A DNA stretch of 64,000 nt from Neocallimastix lanati (nom. inval.) (Eukaryota; Neocallimastigomycota; Neocallimastigomycetes; Neocallimastigales; Neocallimastigaceae), in assembly GCA_016946835.1 (NCBI GenBank), contig JACVTC010000040.1, positions 695,001-759,000 on the forward strand. The letters are read 5' to 3'. This document shows, one piece after another, positions 27,818 to 39,700 of this stretch (the stretch's first letter is position 1; every line of letters starts with the position of its first letter). The notes below the pieces were generated by a model. It had not been told where the DNA came from and ran no database searches. It was given only the letters and a program-made list of their open reading frames with translations. The translations under genes were made by a program, and so were the position numbers.

Positions 27818-28036
27818 ATAGTTCGAATATCCATAGATCTAATGTTCATATGACAAAAATAGTAAGTAGTAAAACACATATCTTTATTAAAAACCTTTAA
27901 AGAGTCCATTTGGAGAATTTTATGTACTATATTAAATATAATTTACTTGATAAAAGACATAAATGACCAGAGAAGAATATTTTAGATAAAAAAAAAAAAA
28001 AATAGAAAAGTAGTAATTAAAAAGTAGTAATATGGA

Positions 28037-28060
28037 TTTACCATACTAAAGTATGGTAAA
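28037..28060. other. Perfect 11-bp inverted repeat
   Basis: The arms TTTACCATACT and AGTATGGTAAA are separated by AA. The arms are perfect complements. The repeat lies 75 bp upstream of the GC-richer island and could be the edge of a mobile element or a stem-loop. No ORF is attached. Confidence 0.8.
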
Positions 28061-28134
28061 TGTTAAAAGGATTTTTTTAACAAAAAATCACATGATTTAA
28101 TAAGTGATAATTTATAAGCAGTAGGTTTTTTAAT

Positions 28135-28455
28135 AATGGTTAGGGGTTAAACGATACTCAGGTAGGTATACTTTCTAAGTTTTCTATATTTCTAACACTA
28201 TAAGAATCCCATTGCGTAAGCCTAGTCTGAGAGGATTTACAGTGTCCAGCTCCTCTGGGATGGCAAGGACGCCACCTATAGTTGGCTCTGCTTTCCCTCG
28301 AGGATCGCGTAGGGTGCTTCTATATGGAGTTTCTTTGCTTATGGGGAGTTGAGAGCGTCGACGCCGTACCGGTATGGCAGTTAATCATACACCCATATTA
28401 CTATATGGGGAAGACCAAAGTCTTCAGTCTATAAAAAAAAAAAAAAAAAAAAAAT
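28135..28455 (+). mobile_element. GC-richer, hairpin-rich, poly-A-ended island (retroposon-like)
   Basis: About 300 bp stand out sharply from the AT-rich background, with close to half G+C between 28200 and 28420, and end in a pure A-run of about 23 nt at 28433-28455. Visible hairpins are CCCATAT/ATATGGG (about 28392-28409), GAAGAC/GTCTTC around a CAAA loop just before the A-run, and a GCCGTACC/GGTATGGC near-palindrome. The left end carries a 29-bp sequence found identically at 43507-43535, which ends in CAGGTAGGT, a good splice-donor match. A short frame at about 28211-28348 (SLRGFTVSSSSGMARTPPIV) is open but unrecognised. The A-tail and sharp composition suggest a retroposed transcript, SINE, or 3' end of a non-LTR element. 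No tRNA-type A or B box was found. Confidence 0.45.
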
Positions 28456-29262
28456 AATAATTCTAATTCTAAAATTTACAAGAAGAGAGTCCTCTATTTC
28501 TAATATAAATAATTTAATCTATTTATAAGAAATAGGAAATATATTAATTATATATTCTAATATATAGAACTACATAAATTTTATATGAATTAAAGTATTA
28601 TAATTATTATAATATTGAAATAAAATAAAATAATTATTATCAAAAAGATATAAATTTAATCTTTAATAATTTTTATTAAATATACAAATATTTGTTTTAT
28701 ATCATAAGAAATGTAGATACAATCAGGAGATTACTATTACTATTAATAGAGGTTTTAATTTTTGGATTATTTAATATTTGTATTATATACCAGATTTTTT
28801 TTTTTAAAAAAAAAAATTTTTTTTAATATAACCATTAATTATTAATATTTTAAATTTTATTTTATAAAAAAAAAAAAAAATAAAATAAAAATAAATAATA
28901 TATAATATTAAAAAAAAATCATTTATTTTAAATAAATGAAGTAAATAAATAAACAAAAAATTGAGATTTTTTAATAAATTAAGAGCCTTAATTGACTATA
29001 TTAGTATGTGTAGAAATTTAGAATAATTAGTTAATTAGAAAATAATTTAGATTAAATAGAATATTCAAGATTAACGACACTTGAATACACACATGCATAA
29101 ATGAGAAATGAGCAACATTTTAGTTATTAGAAAATTATTATTTAAATATTTCTTATATAAATAAGTAATTAGTAATTAATACATAAAAGTTTGTTAAATA
29201 ATATTAGTAATATATAAATAAATCTATAAAATAACCAGAACGACTGAAATAGTTTTAAATAG

Positions 29263-30396
29263 AATGGAATATGTCCTGACTGAGAATAACTACAATAAAC
29301 AGTACGGGGACTTCATCGTAGAACTCCAAGGTGCTGAATTAAATGAGTACTTTGAAAATAACATAGATAATATTATAAAAAAAAACAAAAACTAAATATA
29401 CCACTAAAGATGATAAGGGAAAGGATACCTTATCTGAGAAAGGTAAAATAAAAAAAAAAAAAAAATTAATGAAGTATCAAAGCTCTTCAGAAGATTAGAA
29501 AACAAAAAGGCCGAAAGTAATGCAGAAACTTTGGAATACATTCGAGAAATTTTTAAACATCACACAAAAGTTAAAAAAAATTAAATAATAAGCTTAGCAA
29601 CAAGGAGAAAATTAAGATATCAATTCAAAGGATTACCAAAGAAACAAATAAACATTATGGAAATAAAATACAGTATTTCAGAAGTCAAAATATGTTGATA
29701 AAATATTAGAATATATGAATAAACAAATTTGAAGCAGTAGAATTTTTATTCCTGAGAAAATTACGGAAAAAAAGATGAAGAAATATCTTATGTCTCTGAA
29801 GAAAAAGAAAAAAAAGGTCTGAATTAAATGAGTACTTTGAAAATAACATAGATAATATTATAAAAAAAAACAAAAACTAAATATACCACTAAAGATGATA
29901 AGGGAAAGGATACCTTATCTGAGAAAGGTAAAATAAAAAAAAAAAAAAAATTAATGAAGTATCAAAGCTCTTCAGAAGATTAGAAAACAAAAAGGCCGAA
30001 AGTAATGCAGAAACTTTGGAATACATTCGAGAAATTTTTAAACATCACACAAAAGTTAAAAAAAATTAAATAATAAGCTTAGCAACAAGGAGAAAATTAA
30101 GATATCAATTCAAAGGATTACCAAAGAAACAAATAAACATTATGGAAATAAAATACAGTATTTCAGAAGTCAAAATATGTTGATAAAATATTAGAATATA
30201 TGAATAAACAAATTTGAAGCAGTAGAATTTTTATTCCTGAGAAAATTACGGAAAAAAAGATGAAGAAATATCTTATGTCTCTGAAGAAAAAGAAAAAAAA
30301 ATAAAGATAAAATTAAGGAGCATCGTAGTAATCTCAAAGGATATAATCAAGATAACATTTATGAGAAATATAATAATTGTAACAAGTCCTAGAATG
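29263..30396 (+). pseudogene. Broken coding sequence of unknown family, internally duplicated
   Basis: A frame starting at 29263 (MEYVLTENNYNKQYGDFIVE) has more normal codon composition than its surroundings. It stops after about 43 codons and continues in other frames with several stops and A-run frameshifts (for example KKAESNAETLEYIREIFKHH, later KEHRSNLKGYNQDNIYEKYN). The Lys/Glu-rich composition resembles a gag-like or coiled-coil protein, but I cannot name the family. The 482-bp core is present twice in tandem. Confidence 0.45.
29334..30300. repeat. Tandem duplication, 482-bp unit, period 485
   Basis: The first copy is 29334-29815 and the second 29819-30300. By eye they appear identical, including an internal A-run of equal length, so the duplication is either very recent or an assembly artefact. 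Confidence 0.9.
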
Positions 30397-32195
30397 TTTA
30401 CGTTTGAAGGAAAAATAAAACTATATTATAAATAAAGATAAATAAATATACTTTATTTATATTATTAATAAAAGAATATTTTTAGAAAGAATTACACTTA
30501 CAATTAATATTACTAATTATTAATTAAATTATATAAAAAATTATTTTAAAAATAGCTACAAAGATTATTCAATACATTTTATTTTTCTATAAAAATTCTA
30601 ATAAGGTATAAAATTTCGTAATAAAATATTTTTTAATTCGCTCTTTTAATAATTGTTTATAAGAAATTTAAAATATTATTATATTAACTGATTAATATAT
30701 TAATAATATAATTATTTTATACTTTTATCTTTAATAAAACTCATTATAATAAAACATATTTTGAATTACTTATGTTGTGTTACTTTCTTATCTTGTTAAA
30801 AACAAAAATTAAGAAAGCAATTTGATCCAGTTCAAATTGTTTCAATAAAAATGACTCCTTTTGGAAAAGAAAATACGACACTCTATTCTACGGATAAAAT
30901 TCATATTCTATCTTTAGGAATCCTGCTTTGGAATTATCCGCTAGACCACACTCTCTTATTACTATACCATTTGGAATATTTACTTATTTTTAAACTATTT
31001 ATTTTAAACCGATTTCTGGATCTACTATCTTTTGATCTTATCTTTCCTATAAGCTTACTAATATTATAGTCCACGTATCGTAAAATACTGATCAAATTTT
31101 TTGCAATCATTTATTTTTCCTGAATTCTTATAATACTTTTAATAATAAACTTTTGAAAACTCCTAGATTCTCTTTTTAATATCCATTTATAATTTTGGGA
31201 TTCTTTTCAATAAAACATATTAAAAAAAAAAAAAAAAAATTAAAACTAAATAAATAAATAAATAATACACAAATAAATCTATATAATCTATCTCAGTGAA
31301 TAAATACATTATTTCCTAAATAAATTTTAATAATATAATTAAGTGAACAAATAATCTATTTCTTGGACAAATTAAATATCAAATGTAAGTATACTAATAC
31401 TGTATTTCTAAATAAATTTTATATTAAATATATATGAAAAAAATATTATTATTAAGATAAATCTTAATATCAAAACTAAATAAATAGATGCATTATTTAT
31501 TAAATAAATCAAAATATTGATATAATTAAATATATTAGTTAAAATATAAAAAAAAAATATATATATATATAGAGTTAATGAAGTTTATTAATAAGGAGAA
31601 TCTGTATAGACAAATCCTTATTCCTTTCTATTCTTTCTTTTTTCCAAAAAATCGTAATTTTGTGTTCGTCCTCGCTGGCTCAGATATAAACTCTATATCT
31701 CAACTCTTCCGGTTAATTACCGAAGGAAACGAAACACAAAAGGAAAGAATCTTTTATTGATCATATAAGAATCAAATATTTCAGCGTTCACCTTTTAAGA
31801 TAATATAACAAATATACTAGGAGAGATTATAACTCATATAAAGAGCTTCAGCGTCATCAATTTGTTTCCGTAGTGAGAAACTGTAATTCCTGGGATATTA
31901 GTTAAAGTTGGAGAGTGTTAATAGCACGCTTTCCTGTTGGAAAGAATTGATAGTGTTACAGAAAACACACATTGCCTGACTCTCAAATTAAATACCTATG
32001 TAAACTCTGAAGGAATAACAAAACTACAGTCGCCGAAGACTGGAGATAGATGGTACAGATAGAGCGACATTACAAATTTATAGTTTTAATTTTATTTTGA
32101 GGTCTAGTTTATACCTCTTGTTAGTAGCTTTCGTCGGTTATTCTATAGTTGCATTGTATTAAAAGCGAAATTTTAATTGTATTTACTTAGTATTT
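30397..32195. other. Spacer with unrecognised short open frames
   Basis: A 1.8-kb stretch with two plus-strand frames of 60-72 codons (30851-31069 and 31578-31760) and some local rise in G+C at 31800-32190. Given the gag relic immediately downstream, the right part (about 31750-32195) may be leader or decayed 5' gag sequence. No protein family could be recognised in either frame. Confidence 0.4.
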
Positions 32196-33208
32196 ATGCT
32201 TGATTCTGAAAGATTCGCTGACCACCCGATCATAGCCGCATATATCATTTCTAGACTTTACGGTTCAGCAATGAATTGGGCTGTTACTTTAATTGAAAAT
32301 AACCTTCCGTACTTAAACAATTATTAACAACTTACCATAAATTTTAAAGCAACGTTTGGGAGCTACGATTCAACCTTCATTGCCAATCAGAAACTAAATA
32401 CAATTAAATTAAAAAAGTATTGGTGAACTAATAAATTATATTCTTGAATTTAATAGATATTCAGACCAGTCATCATGAAATGAAAAAACCAAAATGGATA
32501 CTTCTCTCAATGGATTAAATGATCAAATCGCTACCAAAATATATGAATTGTTTCCAGGTATAAGGTCTCTTTTTCGAATTACAAACTGTTACCTATTGAT
32601 TAGATAGTCATATCGCTGTTCATAGGTAATTCCCTAATCCTTAAAATAGATCATATAACAATTATAATAATAGAAATAATGATAAACGAAACAGTAACAA
32701 TCGAAAACAAAATAATAGAAAAAAATTATTCCCATTTAAATCTCATAATCCTTTATTTTACGAAAAAAAAAAAAAAAAAAAAGGAAAGAAAGAAGAAGAA
32801 AAGAATATTTCTGTACCTACTGTGAATCTACCCAAATTTCTCGTAAAAAGTGCCCTCTGAAAAAAAAAAAAAAAAAAAAACATAAAGCCTCTTTAAGCAT
32901 TTTTATATCATTTATCCCGAATCAAAAAGCACTCCAAGAAGAAGAATCTCCTACGTAAAAATTCCAATTTTTGAATTCTCTTATAATGTCTATGATATTT
33001 CTACTAAAACCAAAACTCTTTCTTGGTTATGGCTCTCAACTCAATTTATTGGATGTATACTTTGCAAAAAGAAAAGTATATTCCCTACAATACAGAATAT
33101 AACGTCCCTAATGTATTTGGAATCGTCGTCAGTCAATCAATTATCAGTGAAATGTCTTTAAAATATAAAAATCATATTTGTAAAACAAAATTCTATGTAC
33201 TTTTTTGA
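32196..33208 (+). pseudogene. Degraded Ty3/Gypsy gag and protease relic
   Basis: An ATG at 32196 opens LDSERFADHPIIAAYIISRL followed by YGSAMNWAVTLIENN, the pattern of a retrotransposon capsid (Retrotrans_gag). After a stop, the homology continues in shifted frames (FKATFGSYDSTFIANQKLN). A zinc-knuckle-like CTYCESTQISRKKCP lies at about 32812-32856. A protease-like segment near 33025 reads GSQLNLLDVYFAK, where the family has D-S-G-S-Q-x-N-L-[IL]-D; the catalytic Asp is lost. The tail continues in another frame to 33208. Stops and frameshifts show it is dead. It is clearly different from the two Gypsy elements elsewhere in the window and represents a third lineage. No RT or LTR was found attached. 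Confidence 0.72.
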
Positions 33209-33446
33209 GCTAAAATCAGTTTTTAAACGAATTTTATATTTTGAGATTTTGAAATTTCATAAAAACTATTTTTCCATAAAAAAAAAGTATAAATAAGTAT
33301 GAATTTTCAATCAAAGATATTTCTCTTAGTACTTTTATTATGTATTGTTCATATTATTATTAATAATAAAAATAATAAAACATTTTTTTATTAAAACATT
33401 TTTTAATAAAAAAAAAAACTTAAAAATATAATAAATAAATAAATAA

Positions 33447-33447
<1 letters not shown>

Positions 33448-33496
<49 letters not shown>
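33448..33496. repeat. TTA microsatellite flanking the Copia LTR
   Basis: About 16 TTA units running exactly up to the terminal TG of the Copia LTR at 33497. Confidence 0.92.
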
Positions 33497-33497
<1 letters not shown>

Positions 33498-33792
33498 GAT
33501 ATATGTTGTTTATTTATTTAATATAATAATACGAAAGTATTATGGTTAACAAAGAGAGAAGTGGATAGAACATTCATGATGTTTATATAGAACTATATCA
33601 CATGAATAAATTTGTTACGTAAATACATGTTACACAAAATAATTAAAATGATTGTTGACATACAATATAAAATAAACGTATTAACTAATTTACATAAAAC
33701 ATTAACACAAGTACACTTTAATAAATTACATAATAAATAAATATATAAAATAATATAAATAAATATATAGTATAATTATTAAGTAGTTATCA
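33497..33792 (-). repeat. Copia 3' LTR
   Basis: A 296-bp segment bounded by TG and CA, with 5-bp inverted ends TGATA and TATCA. The purine-rich tract lies directly next to its inner end and a TTA microsatellite next to its outer end. No second copy is in the window, so the boundaries rest on terminal motifs only. Confidence 0.65.
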
Positions 33793-33803
33793 CTCCCCCT
33801 CAA
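33793..33803 (-). promoter_or_regulatory. Polypurine tract (plus-strand primer), Copia
   Basis: The element strand reads TGAGGGGGAG immediately 5' of the LTR-start TGATAAC, the expected position for the plus-strand DNA primer. Confidence 0.75.
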
Positions 33804-33812
33804 ATGAGATTT

Positions 33813-35918
33813 TTATATAAAAATATTATTTGTAAATTTTAGTATTTTTGCACCATTTGAATCTTTTGTTAATATGTCGGCTAGCATGTTTTCCGTGTCT
33901 ATATATTTTAGATTTATTCTTTTCTTTAATATGTTATCTCTATTGAAATGGTATCTGACATCTATATGTTTTAACTTAGTATTGATTTCACCATTTTCCA
34001 TTATACATTTACTTGCTTGATTATCAGTGTAGATTGTTATATTTAATTTCTTATTTAATATTTCTTTAATAATGTTTCTTATCCATAATATTTTCTTGAC
34101 GTTTTCCGAAGTACTTATATATTCGGCCTCTGCGGTAGAAGTAGCAACGCATGTTTGTTTTTTAGATGTCCAGCATATAGGACTTTTTCCCATTAAAATA
34201 ATTCCACCTGAAGTAGACTTTCTATCAATTTTATCGCCTGCGAAATCTGAGTCCGTGTAAGCAATTAACACCCCCTTTCCATCATATTTAATTTTATAAT
34301 CTTTTGTACTATTTATATATTTTAAAATATTTATTACTTTGTTCCAGTCTGAAATTGTTGGTTGTTCACATTTTCTGGAAGCTTTATTAACGGCGAAAGA
34401 AATTTCCGGCCTTGTACATTTTGATAAATAAATTAAGGATCCAATTGCACTTTTGTATATTGCTTTATCAAAAGGCTTTTTATTTTCGGATATATCATTG
34501 TCTCCTGTGCAGGGTGTTTTTCTTTTTCGAGTATTGTTTATGTTGAATTTTTCTAACATATTTTCAATAAAGCTTTTCTGTGAAATTATATTACTATTAT
34601 TTTGTTTTTCTACTTTAATACCTAAAATATATTCGATTGGTCCACAATTTGATATTTTGAATTTTCTTTTAATTTTTGATATTATATCTTTGATAAATTT
34701 TATTTCACCGGCAATGACCATGTCATCAACATAGAGTCCAATTATACATTTTGTTTTATTATTTATTGTATGTTTGAATATGCATTGTTCGGCTTTTATT
34801 TGTTCAAAATTATTATTAATTAAAAATTTTCTTATTGTTTCGTACCACTGTCTACCGGATTGCTTAAGGCCATATAATGCTTTGTTTAGTTTCCAGTATC
34901 CCCTCCCAAAGTTTATATCTCCTTTAGGAATGATAGTGTAAATATCCTTGTCGAGAGGAGCATTAAGGTAAGCAGCCTTAATATCGAGTTGAAAAATGTC
35001 CCAATGAAAAGCAGCAGATAAAGCAAAAATGAGTTTAAGACTATCAATATTTAAAGTTGGGGAATAAGTAAGATCATAATCAATACCCCATTTTTGACGG
35101 AAGCCTCTGGCAACCAGACGAGCTTTATATTTGTAAATAAAATTATTACTATCCCTCTTAGTAACAAAAACCCATTTCGTAGAAATAATATTTTTTCCAG
35201 GAGGAATTTTTGAAACAAAAGTCATAATCTTATTTGAATATAAATTATTTAATTCATCTTTAATGGCATTAATCCAGTAATTTTTATTTTTGCAACTAAT
35301 GGCTTCATCATAGCTATTTGGAGAATCAGAATAAATAGAAGCGATCATATAAGAATCATCAATATCCAACTTTATTCTTAAAGTTCTAAGAATGGAAGGA
35401 ATAACTGTTTTGGAATCGGGAGAATTTGGGGGTAAAGGACGTTTTCTGGAAGTTTGAGAATTGTTAACTTCATCGTTATTAATCATTATATCATCCATAA
35501 TTTCATTTTCATTAGATTTAATAATGTTATGAGCAATTGATGTAAGAGACTGATTATCTTGGTATAGATTATCATCGTATTTCAAATTATTAGTGGTATT
35601 GGTTGAATTGTTAAAATTGGAATTATCAGAAATATTAATATCAATTTTTGGTGAATCTTGAGTATTAGAATTATCGATGTCTTGTGAAGAAGTATCAACT
35701 GAGGAGTTGGAAATAATAGTATCATTTGAAGCCTTATTAAGAATATAATTATTAAAAGTATTATCATTATGCGAGTTTGATGAAATAGGTAAATTATTGG
35801 TAATTTTATTAATGGGTGTGTTGGAATTTTTAAAATTTGTAATTTTATTGTCATTGTTTGATAAAAAATTTTTATTATTAAAATTTTCATCATTTTTTGA
35901 AAAATTTCTATTATCCAT
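33813..35918 (-). CDS. Copia pol fragment: reverse transcriptase and RNase H
   Basis: A 701-aa frame. Residues 1 to about 150 are Asn/Ser-rich linker. The RVT_2 domain spans about 235-440: ISTKWVFVTKRD, YKARLVARGFRQ, LDIKAAYLNAPLD, ALYGLKQSGRQWYE, and the catalytic Tyr-Val-Asp-Asp in GLYVDDMVIAGE (about 393-400). The Copia RNase H follows (YTDSDFAGDKIDRKSTSGG, TSTAEAEYIS, IYTDNQAS, KHIDVRYHF) and ends ENMLADILTK near the C-terminus. All catalytic signatures are present and the frame is intact. It has no true start: the frame stays open upstream of 35918 to the Gypsy LTR, so this is the C-terminal part of a longer polyprotein cut by that insertion. It ends 20 bp from the 3' LTR. Confidence 0.93.
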   Translation of the reverse strand: MDNRNFSKNDENFNNKNFLSNNDNKITNFKNSNTPINKITNNLPISSNSHNDNTFNNYILNKASNDTIISNSSVDTSSQDIDNSNTQDSPKIDINISDNSNFNNSTNTTNNLKYDDNLYQDNQSLTSIAHNIIKSNENEIMDDIMINNDEVNNSQTSRKRPLPPNSPDSKTVIPSILRTLRIKLDIDDSYMIASIYSDSPNSYDEAISCKNKNYWINAIKDELNNLYSNKIMTFVSKIPPGKNIISTKWVFVTKRDSNNFIYKYKARLVARGFRQKWGIDYDLTYSPTLNIDSLKLIFALSAAFHWDIFQLDIKAAYLNAPLDKDIYTIIPKGDINFGRGYWKLNKALYGLKQSGRQWYETIRKFLINNNFEQIKAEQCIFKHTINNKTKCIIGLYVDDMVIAGEIKFIKDIISKIKRKFKISNCGPIEYILGIKVEKQNNSNIISQKSFIENMLEKFNINNTRKRKTPCTGDNDISENKKPFDKAIYKSAIGSLIYLSKCTRPEISFAVNKASRKCEQPTISDWNKVINILKYINSTKDYKIKYDGKGVLIAYTDSDFAGDKIDRKSTSGGIILMGKSPICWTSKKQTCVATSTAEAEYISTSENVKKILWIRNIIKEILNKKLNITIYTDNQASKCIMENGEINTKLKHIDVRYHFNRDNILKKRINLKYIDTENMLADILTKDSNGAKILKFTNNIFI

Positions 35919-35995
35919 AGTTTTATTAGAAATTTCAATAATTTTATGTCGATCATTAGTATTATTATTATGATCATATGTATTATCATTTAATG

Positions 35996-36499
35996 TGATA
36001 TTCTTTATGTTGTAGCTGGTTTAATAAGTGTATTTGAGTTATTAATAATTTTTATTAATATTTATTTTATAATTACAATATTATTTCTACTAAAGAAAAA
36101 CAAAAACAAGAATAAGAGTTAATATTAATTATACTGTAAAGTATTAATAATATATAATTATTATAAATAAATATATATATATATAAACATAATATATATA
36201 TAAATAAATAATATTTTAATATTAATAATATATAAATAATATAAACTATTATATTAATTATATACTTTAATAATTATAAACTTTAATAATTTAAAATAAG
36301 AAGTATAATTTAATATTTAAGAAATATATATAAGGAATATAAATAATATATACAAAATATAAATAATATAAAATATAAATAATAATATAAAATATATAAT
36401 AATATAAATTATTATAAATAATAAGATATAAATTTAATATCTGAATATACAAATATTCAAATATACAAATATGTTGCTACACATATATGTTTTATATCA
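35996..36499 (-). repeat. Gypsy 1, 3' LTR (complete copy)
   Basis: A 504-bp segment with inverted ends TGATAT and ATATCA, repeated at 42585-43054. Shared landmarks are CTTTATGTTGTAGCTGG and AACAAAAACAAGAATAAGAG. It is very AT-rich. The inner flank on the element strand is AGCAGGGAAG, a weak polypurine tract. Confidence 0.85.
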
Positions 36500-36715
36500 G
36501 AAACTTCCCTGCTAGAATTGAACTTAATTTCGCAAGAAATTAGTGAAATTAAATTTATAATAATTTAGATTAAAAATTTTTATATTAATTTATATTAAAT
36601 TTAATAATAAAAAAAAATGAAATTTTTGAAAATTTTTATAATAAAATTTTAATAATAAAAAAAATTTTTTTTTATATAAAGAAATTAAAGATTTTTGAAA
36701 TTTCAATTTGAAATT
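36500..36715 (-). other. Gypsy 1, 3' untranslated region
   Basis: The 216 bp between the pol stop and the 3' LTR are A/T homopolymer-rich and non-coding, with a purine-rich stretch at the LTR junction. Confidence 0.6.
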
Positions 36716-39700
36716 TCATTCATTAAAAGGTAATATATTTTTAATATGGACGTTTCTTTCCAATTTTGTACCGTCCATGGCATCCTGTAATTGAACTGTA
36801 TTCCAAGATATGTACTTGATTATATATGGACCAAGGAAATACGGTTCAAGTTTAGTTCGTTGGTGATTTCTTATTTTTACTAAATCACCAATTTTAAAAT
36901 TTTTCTTATTTTCCATACTTTGTTGAGCTTGTCTTCGAGTTTTCCAATAATGGATTGTTCCATGCATTTTTTTTGCTGCTTTTTCAACCCATTTAGCATG
37001 CTCAACGAACCTTTCCATTAATATTTCGTCCATAGTTCTACTATTATCTTCCAAAATTGAATTTCTTAAATTTATATCTATAGGTAGTAATTCCTTACGT
37101 CCATATAAAAGTTCAAAACTTGAATAACCCGTTACAGCAGATTTACTGGTTCTTAAAGCCCATAAAGCCAGCGGTAACAAAATATCCCAATGTTTGTTAT
37201 CATTCGAGAAATTTCTTAATTGCTTTCCTATTTCTCTATTTCTGTTTTCCACTAATCCATTTGATTCTGGATGATATGTACTAACAAAGTGAACGTACAC
37301 ATCATATAGATCTAAAAATATTTTAGTATAATCAGCAGTAAACTGTACACCATTATCTGTAATAATTAGTTCTGGTATACCATGTCTACTAAAAACTTCT
37401 ACTAAGAAATTTGTTACGTCCTGTGAAGTAGTAGTACGAAGTGGTTTAGCTTCTACCCACTTTGTAAAATAATCTACGCAAACAATAATATATTTATTAC
37501 CTTGTTGTGTTTCTTTTAGGGGTCCAATAATATCTAAACCAACTCTAACAAAAGGAGCTTCTACAGGAGTTCCATATTTTTCTGTTGGTTTCGGCAATGG
37601 CTCAGAACGATTTAGTTGACATATTTTGCATAGCGAAATATATTTTTTTACATCTATTATTAAATTTTTCCAGTAATACTTTTCTTTTATTCTTTCGTAA
37701 GTTTTCTGAATACCTTCATGACCCACTCTATGTTCTTTAGTAATAATTTTAATTTTTTCATAGGGATAATCAATAATTTTTCTTAATTTATTATCATCTC
37801 TAAAATATAATTTATTATCAATTTCAACTATTTTTTCGGTTAAAAATTTATACATAAATTCAGAAATGAATTTTTCGTTCTCCTCCTGGGTGAGAATGGA
37901 GCTATCAATAGGTGAATTATTAACAATGGATGAATCAATGGAACTATTAGAATTGTTAACAGAAGTGAACAGAATATCCCTATTAAGAAGAGAATTAGAA
38001 CTAATACAAACATTAGTAATAGAGAAGTCTTTACGAACAACTCTAGACAATGCATCAGCAATCAAATTAGCTTTACCAGGGTGATAAACAATATCAACTT
38101 GAAGTTTACTAAATTTATCACACCAACGTTGATGTTTAAGAGTATTCGGCTCACAACTTTTAATAATAGAAACTAAAGGTTTGTGATCAGTATATAGAAT
38201 TGTTTTGAATGGATTACCTAAAATATAATGTTCGAATTGGACTAAGCAATAATAAGCAGCGGTGCCTTCAAGTTCAGTTGTAGTATAATTTTTCTCAGAT
38301 TTTTTTAAACTTCTACTAACAAAATAAATTGGGTGTTCAATATTATCATCATAAAGTTGTAAAAGAACACCACCAATACCATAACCACAAGCATCGGAAC
38401 GAATAATAAATGGAATATCAAATTTAGGGTAACAGAGGATAGGGGCACTGATTAAACAATTCTTTAATAATTGAAAGCTATTGTTTTGAGAATCAGTCCA
38501 AACAAATGGAGTATTCTTCCTTAACAAAGAACAAAGAGGTGCAGATTTAGCAGAGTAATTGTCAATGAAATTTCTATAATAACCAGTCATGCCTAGAAAA
38601 GAACGAAGTTCGGATACATTAGTAGGAGGTGTCATATTCATAATGGAAAGCGTTTTCTTATCTAGAGGAAGTAAACCATCAGTAGTAACTTTATGACCTA
38701 AAGCTTCAATTTCTGTTTGACAGAAATGACATTTTTCTATGTTTAATTTTAAATTATATTTTCTTAAAATATTAAAAACTTTGGAAAGATGAATTAGATG
38801 ATTTTCAAAACTATCGGAATAAATAATAATATCATCTAAGTATATTTGAACGCAATCATTAATTAAATCAAAGAAGATTCTATTCATTTCACGCTGGAAG
38901 GTAGCAGGCGCGTTAGTTAAACCAAAGGGCATAACTTTAAAATAGTAATTACCAAATTTTGTTGTAAAAGAAGTCTTTTCCATATCTTCAGCCCACATAG
39001 GAATTTGATGGTAACCACTAAATAAATCAATAGAAGAAAATATTTTTGCATCTTTCAAAGCATCAAAGATTTCACGAATTTTTGGGAGTGCATAGGCATC
39101 TTTAATAGTAATATCATTCAACTTCCTAAAATCAACACAAAGGCGCCATTTACCATTTTTCTTTAAAACTAAAACAACAGGAGAAGCCCATGGAGAATGA
39201 GAAGGTTCAATTAACTTTTTCTCCAATAATTTACGAAGTTCTTCCTTTAAAGCATTAGATTGAACCTGAGAAATTTTATACGCCTTTTGTTTAATTGGCA
39301 TAGAGTTTTCTTCTAAAATAATATGATGAGGAAATAATTTAGAAGGTTCCAAATCATCAGAAGAAATGGCAATAATATCATCAAATTTTTTTAATAATCT
39401 ACAAAATTTTTTATAATCTTTTTTATTTTTAAATTTTAATTGATTAATAATAGAATTAATTACATCGTCTTTTTCTTTAGCACTAATATTAGAATTAGGT
39501 TCATTAGCATCAACAAATAAAGTAGCCTCAACAATATCAATTTTTGGTTCAGGAGAAACACATAATAAAGACTGAGAACGGAAGGTATTTATATCTTCTA
39601 TATTACTAATAGGTACTAATTTATCGTCCATATTCATATATGCAAGAACTTTATGAATTGTGTCAATAAGAATCCTGTTATCAGATTGTGTTTTAAGAGA

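Larger units (their letters stand above)
21992..28134. other. AT-rich intergenic spacer without recognisable genes
   Basis: More than 6 kb of very AT-rich sequence with A/T homopolymers (for example T-runs at about 23121-23145 and 23180-23200), TA dinucleotide tracts and the microsatellites listed separately. No open frame of credible composition, splice-linked exon set or tRNA could be identified by eye. Confidence 0.6.
33497..35995 (-). mobile_element. Copia (Ty1) retrotransposon, 3' half only
   Basis: The element reads on the minus strand. Present are the 3' LTR, the polypurine tract and an RT-RNase H frame. Capsid, protease and integrase should lie upstream (to the right), but the reading frame runs straight into the LTR of a Gypsy element at about 35996. 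No Copia sequence is recognised beyond the far Gypsy end, so the 5' half is absent from this window. Confidence 0.82.

Noticed and set aside
28136-28163. Telomere-like TTAGGGG word
   Set aside because: Only one partial repeat, in an internal position; no tandem TTAGGG array.
30851-31069. 72-codon plus-strand Leu-rich frame
   Set aside because: No recognisable motif; could be retroelement debris but cannot be supported.
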